A model generated the notes under the pieces. The model made no database searches. It saw nothing but the letters and a program-made list of their open reading frames with translations, and had not been told where the DNA came from. From Helichrysum umbraculigerum (Eukaryota > Streptophyta > Magnoliopsida > Asterales > Asteraceae), in NCBI GenBank assembly GCA_949592205.1, contig CATIUR010000004.1, positions 98,230,337-98,294,336 on the forward strand: a stretch of 64,000 nt of DNA. Reading direction: 5' to 3'. Shown one piece after another: positions 56,514-64,000 of the stretch. The first letter of the stretch is position 1. The number at the start of each line of letters is the position of its first letter. Both the position numbers and the translations under genes were made by a program.

Positions 56514-58645
56514 TATATGACCCCTCATTTAGTGAACCATTATAATAATGATTCTTGACTCGAAAGCGTAAATTTAAAACATATAATATCGGAAGCGAAA
56601 GTCCATATATACATTATATGTTACATTATTTAACCAACATAAAATTCAAACTATTTCATATCATAGTTTATTAACTCAGGTGTTATATGATTTCACAAAA
56701 ACATTTTTGATTTAACCAATAATATATCAGAGTACATGCTTAGTGGTCAAACATTCCATCCAGTCCAACTTCTTGCCCAACTAATATTGAGTCTATAACC
56801 TGCAAGAAGGGTTAATGTGGGGGATTAGCTCAACGCTAAGTGAGGAAATCAATAAACACATTCCAACTTAGCATAACAACTCTGTTTACATCAAAGCATC
56901 GTAAATACACAATATCACAGAGTATCTAGAGTTCTTGGGGAAACCTTCAGCCAAGAACATACAATTCTATTTCAATGAGATAACATCTCAATACAATAAC
57001 ATGTCAATGAGGATCGGTGGTTCTGGAGATACCATAATACCCGGGGATTCTCCAAGAACACTTATCGTACATATCCTTATGGCCATAAAGGACGAGACCG
57101 ATAGTTTGGTACTAATCTCATACGACCTAATTTCCTATTAACGATAAGTACAAGGAAATTCCTGTCGTCTTACAATAGTAACCAAACCCAACTAACAAGT
57201 TGACCTCAATATCATGATGCCCGAAGGCCAAATAACAAGTGATCAAATTTTCACATATTCAATCAGGTCAACATATCAGACTAAACAGTCTATCAACGGT
57301 ATTATTACTACTAACCATAATCATAATGGAAAACGAAAACAATAATAATATGTTACTTGTTGTAACCAAACCTGTTACAACTAAATCACACTGAGGTTAT
57401 AGATCCACTCACCGAATACCTCAGTTGTCCACTCAGTAGTCTAATGTCACTGAGTCTTCTGGTTACCTGGAATTACATCAGAATAACACAAGTTAATCAC
57501 TTGTCTAAATATGAATATAACATCATACTAATGTAGTTACATTAAACAATTTAGTTAAGTAACTACAACATGATTCATAATCCCAATTCCAATGAGTTAT
57601 TATTCAAATCATTACTCACTTATAATTCTCATTTCAAGATTATGAATAATCACATTAACATCATTAATTCACAATCACTTATCAAGTTATGATCATTTGA
57701 ATCACAACACTACTTTAATCAATTATATTCATGGTTAACTAATATAAGTAAACCATCACAAGATCATCTTTAATTATCACCAATTAACATAATTAAATCA
57801 TTAATAAGGTCATTAACCTCAATTATCTATAATTCATCAAGAACACCTCTTGAACACTTAATTAACTTCACAATCCTTAACTTAATTAATGTAAATCATC
57901 AACATTAATTAATCATAATAGGATTATTATCAACGATTATCAATTATATATCATTACTCTAAGCTTTAAAGCTATGATTTTTACATAATCAACTAAACCC
58001 ATGAACCATCTATATGATCATATATGAAATTAATCAACTTTATGCTAGGGTTTAACTTAAAATCATATATTAAGCATCAACTAACTATTACTTCATCATT
58101 ACAAGCTTCAATTTCATATTAATCACATTAATTTCATCAAATACTCAAAACCCAATTTCTAGGGTTTATGAAATTCAAGAAATTGAAACTTACCACATGA
58201 TTAGATGAATTAGAGGTTGATAATCCATGCTTTTGAAGCTTAAATTCGAATTTGGCATCATCAATTTGATGAAAGGAAATGAATTTAAGGAGTAATCTAG
58301 GGTTTAAATGATTTATGCATATATGTATGGTACGTACGTATGTATATAGATAAGGAATCAACAACCGACTCCAAATATGAGTTTATTACATAATTGGTTA
58401 AATCTCATTCCCCGTATTTATCATTGACTGGAACTTAAAAACCATTTGCGGGGAAACATTATTTTATTTTACCGTCAACTGAATTAAATTAAAACAGTTA
58501 ACAATTTACTAGTCACAATAAATTATGTGACTCTTTAATCAATTATTTTCAAATAATAACACAGAACTATTTTCTGACACACGAATTAAATATTAAAAGT
58601 CAGAAAATATTAAAATACAACTAGACCCGAGGAGTGGATGTTACA
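56514..58645. mobile_element. Solo LTR of a Tekay-like retrotransposon
   Basis: 2132 bp from TATATGACCCC to GGATGTTACA, flanked by the exact 5-bp repeat AATGT (56509-56513 and 58646-58650). The ends align with those of B (TGTAACACCCC...GTGTTACA), the first TG having become TA. No internal domain or second LTR is present, so it is what recombination between two LTRs leaves. Orientation is uncertain; content such as AGCTCAACGCTAAGTGAG suggests the same sense as C. Confidence 0.75.
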
Positions 58646-58650
58646 AATGT

Positions 58651-59063
58651 TGTTGCAGTTTCTCATCAAATGCATTATAGTTTTGGTGGAGTATGTCAAA
58701 GACTTGGTCATAGTATGTAGGTGGAATGCAAAACAAACTACACATAAACTTATGTTTTAGTTATAGAATCAGTATGTGGCTGAATCACGTTTTAAAATGA
58801 GTGAATCAGTGTTAACCTGCTGGGTCAATGTGTGATAACATCCGAATCAGTGTGTTACATGACTGAATCTATTTGGTAAATATAAACATAGAAGTTTTAA
58901 CTGATTGATTACTAGGTGTAACTAATCTATCTAAATGGCATTTTCGAATAAAGGTTAGTTTCTCTACAATGTAACTCGTGGAAGTTTGTTGTGACGTGGT
59001 TATTAATGCGTAGGTATTGTATGTAAGTTGCACGCTTGCAAAATGAGAAAAAGTTAAAGTCAG
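58651..59063. other. H interior with TGAATCA words
   Basis: A minus-strand open stretch at about 58652-58727 (PPTYYDQVFDIL) ends at a TAG on the old insertion site of the solo LTR and may be an exon relic. The rest is AT-rich with repeated TGAATC(A/G). Confidence 0.3.
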
Positions 59064-59288
59064 CAAACCTCTAATGCTAGGATGGACAACAAAAGAATTA
59101 AAGAAAAGGCAGAAAGTTGAGGAGAAAAACAACGGTTTTGGAAAAGTAAGGGTTGTGGATGTTAGAAAGATCAGCAGTGAATCGTGCTAGAAACAATGAA
59201 GTAGGTAAAGATGGTAAAGCCACTAAGGTCTCAGACAATATACCGTTTAGTTTGGAAACCAAGCGCTTATATGTGCACGGGCATATTG
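59064..59288 (+). pseudogene. Exon relic in H
   Basis: Between a TCAG acceptor and a GTAAGT donor. One frame reads KELKKRQKVEEKNNGFGKVRVVD to a TAG at about 59188; the next frame reads KATKVSDNIPFSLETKRLYV to the donor. One frameshift therefore separates the halves. Not recognised. Confidence 0.35.
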
Positions 59289-59872
59289 GTAAGTAAAATT
59301 TTATGCTACATAATAGGTTTAGAATGTGAAGCATACTGAGAGTCTATATTTTTCTCCCTAAATAATATCTGAATCATTGTGCGTAGATGCTGAATCCAAG
59401 TTGTTTGACTGTTGAATCTTTGTTGGTTTTTTGGGAATTCATGGCAATCGATATTCTGTCTTCTATTTTGCCTGTTGGTTAGAAAAAAATTGTTATACAT
59501 AACATGTTTAGAATGCGAAGCATAGTTGTAATCTATTTTTGGGACCTAAATAATAGATGATGCATAGAGAGTAAAAGTTGAATCGTAGTTGTGGTACACC
59601 TGAATCGTTGTTGGTTTTTGTTGAATCCTATACCTTAATAGGCCGGCTGAATTGCATTTTGCCCATGTGTAGAATATGAAGCATATTTTAGAGTAAACAT
59701 TTATAGTATCCTACATGATATGTTTAGATTCCGAATCATGTGTAGAGTATATATATGCGTCCTAAAGTAACATATAAATCATAGTATGCAAAATCTGAAA
59801 CATAGGTGTATTTTAACGAATCGTTGTTGATATTTTGCTGGATCATAGCCATTTGCTGTGTGTTTATTTCAG

Positions 59873-59989
59873 ACTATAGTTTGTATGGATTCTGCAATGG
59901 AGGTGGTTGAACGGAATAAGTTGTTTGCCAAAAACCTGAATGATTGTGTTGCACGATACAACATTGGGGATTTCAACGACTACGGGCTG
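59873..59989 (+). pseudogene. Exon relic in H
   Basis: A fully open 117-bp stretch between a TTTCAG acceptor and a GTAATA donor, reading MDSAMEVVERNKLFAKNL and later RYNIGDFNDYGL. Coding in character, family unknown. Confidence 0.4.
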
Positions 59990-60375
59990 GTAATACAATG
60001 TAAGAAATGACATTTAGTTTGGTAGTTGTTTGTATGATAAGCATCAGATAGATAATATATTTTATAGTAATTTATCCCTATATTTATATACATTTTAGTG
60101 CATTTATATGATTTTAGATACTTATTTTGTTAATATTTGCAGAAATGTATTTTAATTAAATATTGAAGAAAAATGAGCAAAAACTAATCCGAAACTGAAA
60201 GAAACTGAAAGAAACTAAAGAAATGAAGAAAAAGGAGCTTAAACCTTGAAGAAATGAAGACCAAAAGTGTTAAAATGAAGAATTGGGCCAAGAAGACAAG
60301 AAAGTCCGGATATGAAGATTAAAAGTCCAAAAGTTAAGCCCAAGCCCGAAAATTAGAATATTCTGGAATTGACAA

Positions 60376-60502
60376 CCAACCGGCGGTTGGATTAACCAAC
60401 CGGCGGTTGGGCATTAGGGTTTAGAGGCGGTGTAGACACGTGGAATTGGATCCGGATATAAATTCCTCCAACCGGCGGTTGGAGAACCTAACCGGTGGTT
60501 GG
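60376..60502. promoter_or_regulatory. Four CCAACCGGCGGTTGG dyads and a G-box upstream of the TATA box of F
   Basis: Dyads with 7-bp arms around one base lie at 60376-60390, 60396-60410, 60468-60482 and 60488-60502 (the last two-base variant). Each pair is spaced exactly 20 bases start to start, about two helical turns. Arms contain CAACCG and CGGTTG, the core bound by plant MYB proteins. A CACGTG G-box is at 60437-60442. The TATA box TATAAATAGA is at 60521-60530. This looks like an enhancer-promoter unit; the factor assignment is inference. Confidence 0.7.
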
Positions 60503-60520
60503 AAGGTCGGCCAGCAAAAC

Positions 60521-60530
60521 TATAAATAGA
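60521..60530 (+). promoter_or_regulatory. TATA box of element F
   Basis: TATAAATAGA, a textbook plant TATA box, 18 bases after the last dyad. Transcription would begin near 60550, making the rest of the LTR R-U5. Confidence 0.7.
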
Positions 60531-61563
60531 GGCTTAATTCAGGTTTAAGGATATACGATTCAAGAATACTAAAACCGAAAGTTAGGATTTTAGGTCGACT
60601 TTAGGTGCGATTTTGAAGGCTAAAGAGCTAGGGTTTGAAGGTTTTTAACCCTAGGAAAAGCTAGTTCGTTAATTAGTTCGATTTCTTTATCCTTGTAACT
60701 TTAATAACCTTATTGAGTTATTTATGATATTGTTTATTTGATTTAATTGTGAATTAGGTTTTCATTATAATTGTTTGAATGAATGTTTATTGAGTTTATT
60801 ATTTGAATTATATGTTTATGTTGGAACTATATTATTGAATGTTTATTATACAAGAATTGTCTTTATTATGATATTTTAGTGATTATTCTTGACATAATTA
60901 GACTGATTTATATTAAACTAGGATGACCATAAACTGTTTATATAAATTAAGTGATTGTGTTTATGTTTTGATCTTAACCTTATGCGATAAACGAAGAATG
61001 ATTCATTAATATAAAGTAATACTGCGATTCAAGCCTAACCATAGAAATTGTATTAATAAATTGATGATAGATCTTATTAATTAGTAACACTTTGCGTAAC
61101 CTTATGATTGTGTTGCTATGATGAGGATTTGACTTAACCCTAAGTGATCTTCTACATTAGTAAATCACCAATAATAATAGCCAACAAATTATAATCTTTT
61201 ATCCAATTGAGTATACCTAAGTTGTTCCTTAAAACTTATCTATTAGAATCTGTATCAAAATATAAATATAAATATGTTCGTTCGGAACTAAAACGTCTCC
61301 CTTATCTTGTAGATTATTGTAAATTGGATCCTTTTATTTATTTGTATTATAATTGCAAATATCTGTAATTAGAATAAATAGATAATTAGTTATTAATAAG
61401 AATCACGTTTCTTGTGTTCCTTGTGTTCGAATTTGGACTTACTTATTAAGCTATATTACATGAACGGGTCAATCTTGCCTGAATTGTGTGATAATATTAT
61501 TTAGTATTTCCTTAATTTAAACTTGTTATTATAATCGCATATACTTTCAGCACATCAAGTTTT

Positions 61564-61580
61564 TGGCGCCGCTGCCGGGG
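61564..61580 (+). promoter_or_regulatory. Primer binding site of element F (tRNA-Asp type)
   Basis: TGGCGCCGCTGCCGGGG follows the LTR end by six bases. The usual plant form is TGGCGCCGTTGCCGGGG; there is one C for T difference. Confidence 0.8.
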
Positions 61581-62013
61581 AACACTTAACCGGTTGAACT
61601 TTTGTTTTACCGGGGGAGCGGTGTATTTAAATTAAACTAATTATTTTACTTGTATAATTTTTATTTCTGATACTTTGCAAAATCAATAAGAAATATCGGC
61701 TCACCCATTGAGAATACTGACAAAATCAAAGGTATAAGGAGAGTAAAAGCCCTACCTCATTGATTTATCATATAAGAGGTAAGGTGCTTCTCGAAAGAAA
61801 TAGGTTTTTAATAAGCTTCGCGCTGACCTGTTTCTCCGCTTTTGTGTACTATCAATGGAGCTACCGAGATCTATTGACTAAGCTTTGTAAAAGAAATTTA
61901 ATTAAATATGTGTAATTATGTAAATGTATTTGTATAATATGTTTTGCTTGTATAATATGTGTTCTAAATTAAGTAATAATTTGTGTATACAGAATTTGTT
62001 AACTTTTAGTGAA
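61581..62013 (+). other. Untranslated leader of element F
   Basis: AT-rich leader without an open frame, between primer site and the first ATG of the ORF1 frame. Confidence 0.5.
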
Positions 62014-62928
62014 ATGGAAATCTTGAATGAAACTGTGGAATGCTAGGATGTCTGTGTTAATGAACATTCTCTTATGATATTTGATAACCCTACACTAGAT
62101 ATTATATCTGAAAAAGAAGAAGAGGACTTAGAAAGTATGTCTGAAGAAGAGAATGATTTAGATATTAACAATGAGAGTGAAGATACTAAATTAGTAAGGA
62201 TACCTGTGCCAGTAGTTAGTACGAGAGGTGGATTGATTCAGCTTTTAGAAGTTAGGAAAAATGATACATATCATATTATGGCTGTTATCAGAGCATCTAC
62301 TTTTGACTTTACACTTGAACAAAAGTATATAATTGAGAAGATTGAAAAAGAATATGCAGATTGGTATAATCCTAACCAAACCCAGATGGTGAACTATTTT
62401 GATAAGTATGTAACTGAACTGATGGATACGTTATATCAGCAAGAAGCTCAAGAGGAAGATTTCTTTGAAGGTCGGAAGATTTTGTATTCATGTGTCTACA
62501 GAGCATTGACTAGATATCCGTTTCCGTATTCTGATAAACAAATTAGTTTATTGGAATCCTACAAGCATCAAATGGATTGGGCAACTGGAAATCCAACGCA
62601 GATGGCAGATATTTGTTTGATAGAAGAGTTGCAGGAAGTAATTAGCTTATTGGAACAAAAAGATTATAAGAATTGCAGCACTTACTATGTAGACTGTACG
62701 GTGGAATATTATGCACAACAAATAATCAATGATTTGTACTATCCAGCACAAGAAGAACTGAAGAGGAAAGTTCACGATGAGATATCTGAAGTGGCATTAG
62801 TTAATGTGGCGAACTATGTGATTATGGAGTTTAAGTCAATTTTTCAAGGGATGAATCATTTTTGTCGCATTGATTTATTTCATTTAGGATTATCTCAGAT
62901 TTATACAAAAATGATAAAATATGTTTAG
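62014..62928 (+). CDS. Element F ORF1, unknown protein (284 codons from 62074; 304 with an upstream start)
   Basis: The open frame from ATG 62074 encodes a strongly acidic N-terminus (EKEEEDLESMSEEENDLD), a short basic-neutral link (RIPVPVVSTRGG) and a mostly helical body rich in Tyr, Gln and Glu (ADWYNPNQTQMVNYFDKY, YTKMIKYV at the end). The same frame reaches back to ATG 62014 but has a TAG at 62044-62046, so the original start may be 62014. There is no zinc knuckle, protease or RT motif, and no membrane segment. It does not look like any gag I know. Possibilities are a divergent gag, an accessory ORF1 such as Tat-group elements carry before gag, or a captured gene. Confidence 0.6.
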
Positions 62929-63373
62929 ATTTTCGGGATTGTTGTTTACTGAGCGTCAGAGAGAGTTAATGAAAGGAATAGTATGGGAAGTTGAAGAGGT
63001 AGTAAGAAATCCTACAACTGGAAAGTATGAAATGTTACATTTAGGATTTTATGGTTTTATGGATGAGTTAAGACGTAAGCATCAAGAGCGTGAAATTAAG
63101 GAAGTAAATGGATATAAGGTGATTAATGAGGAAGGACAGGTAGCTAAGGCAATAAAGAAAATAATGAGGGAATTTTACGAACTGCAGATAGCAGCTGATG
63201 AACATCACCGACATTTTGAAGACTCCAATTCTAGAGTACCTGATATCACTAAAGCCGTGTTTAGATATTTTTTAAGAATCTTTCCACCAGACCAGAAAAT
63301 CCCTATAACCTTTATGCTACCAAATGGTTACTATGTTTCACCACTAGCTCGAGAATGGGTTCATCAACCTTGA
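62921..63373 (+). CDS. Element F ORF2, unknown protein (150 codons)
   Basis: Starts at ATG 62921, overlapping the end of ORF1 by 8 bases in the +1 frame. It reads FSGLLFTERQRELMKG, later KAIKKIMREFYELQIAADEH, and ends PLAREWVHQP. It is helical with a basic middle and has no motif I recognise. A TAA sits in its own frame just upstream (62915-62917). The overlap could be coupled translation, a programmed shift, or one longer gene broken by a recent indel. Confidence 0.6.
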   Translation: MFRFSGLLFTERQRELMKGIVWEVEEVVRNPTTGKYEMLHLGFYGFMDELRRKHQEREIKEVNGYKVINEEGQVAKAIKKIMREFYELQIAADEHHRHFEDSNSRVPDITKAVFRYFLRIFPPDQKIPITFMLPNGYYVSPLAREWVHQP

Positions 63374-64000
63374 AGACATTAGCACAGTCTTATTTCCATT
63401 TTGAATTTTTATTTTGTTATGATTTCTTTTAAACTTTCGTTATTTGTTTGTTGACAGTTATTAAGTTTTTAATATATGTGTTATTTTAGGAATAATTTTC
63501 ATGTTTATTTTTCTTTAGTAATATTTAAGTGGTTAAATGTTTTCATAATTAATCTCGGTTATATTATATAAGGTATGATACGTTTCAATTTAATAACCAT
63601 GTTTTATGACTGCATAAAAATCATTTTAAGGTTCATATTGGATTTTATCCTCACTTTTATAAGTTTTTTTTTATGACATCGTAAAAATGTTTATAATGTT
63701 GGTTTGACAAGTATGAGTTATTCTATAAGAATTGTTAAAATACTTTGATAAAATAATGGAAGAAGATATGAAAATTTTAATTATGTTATATGCTAGACTA
63801 ATAATATACATACCATATTCTTAATATATTGTTAATTTAGTGAATGAATGGTTTTTCTTTGAATATTGGTATTGTTTTCTTACAAAGGTGTGGATACATT
63901 AATCCAGTGATTGCTTTTATTTAATTGATCTTTATAGTTATGATTTTTGGGAATCTGAATTGTATATATGTTTTTGCTATAAAGATAATTATTATAAAAT
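63374..64000 (+). other. AT-rich sequence downstream of F ORF2
   Basis: No open frame or motif. It begins with a T-rich stretch and continues to the window edge. If F is autonomous, gag-pol should lie beyond 64000; if not, a purine tract and 3' LTR should follow soon. Confidence 0.4.

Larger units (their letters stand above)
55348..59998 (+). mobile_element. TIR-like element H, relative of G, interrupted by a solo LTR
   Basis: Starts GGATTGGGATCAAGGGAGAAGG, like the right end of G read in reverse, 14 bases of TA away. G and H are thus head to head. It holds exon 1 of a gene (55778-55817), the solo LTR at 56514-58645, and further exon relics at 59064-59288 and 59873-59989. The right end is not seen; it may have been removed or overlaid by element F, so the end coordinate is only the border of F. 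Confidence 0.4.
60035..64000 (+). mobile_element. LTR retrotransposon F (tRNA-Asp primer), 5' part only
   Basis: A TATA-bearing LTR ends at CACATCA (61557), then AGTTTT and a primer site matching tRNA-Asp. This primer is typical of Athila/Tat-group Ty3/gypsy elements. Two ORFs follow, and the element runs off the window. With no second LTR here the 5' border is a guess: TGATAAGC at 60035 mirrors the ATCA end best; TGTAAG at 59999 is the alternative. No gag, RT or integrase motif is found in the visible part. Confidence 0.6.

Noticed and set aside
62074..63373. Caulimovirus-like or other viral origin of the F ORFs
   Set aside because: No movement-protein, coat zinc-finger or RT motif; the LTR, TATA box and tRNA-Asp primer site fit an LTR retrotransposon.

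Overview
The window looks like a gene-poor, repeat-rich stretch of a large eudicot genome. The host is plausibly from the Asteraceae, but that is only a family-level guess from the style of the repeats. It is AT-rich, uses GT-AG introns, and nearly every long open reading frame belongs to a transposable element. I see no intact host gene. The host-like coding sequence consists of decayed exons: a squalene synthase pseudogene, one ankyrin exon of the XBAT34/35 type, WDR44-like WD-repeat exons, and several exons I cannot name.

Layout. 1-520: two MITEs. 592-13208: Reina-like chromovirus A (minus strand), split by B (4560-11930, plus strand), a Tekay-like element with 2.7 kb LTRs that keeps only a broken gag. 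13209-19643: gene fragments, ending in a Helitron 3' terminus flanked by a 90-bp direct repeat. 21027-21641: hAT MITE. 22019-30821: squalene synthase pseudogene (minus strand) whose introns hold a palindromic Mutator-type MITE, a CACTA element (23066-26264) and an internally deleted copia element D (27202-30670). 32055-32248: a possible first exon with a GA-rich leader. 33207-49907: remains of an older DNA transposon X, into which Tekay element C (33368-46687, very young, nearly complete) and gag-protease-only copia element E (47347-49855) inserted. 50280-51702: two TIR elements. 52419-59998: two related TIR elements, G and H, head to head, H holding a 2.1 kb solo LTR. About 60035-64000: the 5' part of LTR element F with a tRNA-Asp-type primer site and two unfamiliar ORFs.

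Insertion order is readable: A, then B inside A; X, then C and E inside X; SQS, then CACTA, MITE and D inside it. Target-site duplications support A (TAAAT), B (TGTGG/TGTGA), C (ATATA in an AT tract), D (GTTAT), E (AAAAC), CACTA (AAC), the hAT MITE (8 bp), the Mutator MITE (9 bp), the Tourist MITE (TTA) and the solo LTR (AATGT).

The most interesting signals are: arrays of short dyads/hairpins in the termini of B, C, F and the CACTA, in B and C at matching LTR positions but with unrelated sequence; a 29-nt leader block identical between B and C; an extra 268-codon ORF with a C-terminal hydrophobic helix upstream of gag in C; two independent gag-only LTR elements; the unrecognised ORF pair of F; and a 90-bp duplication abutting a Helitron end.
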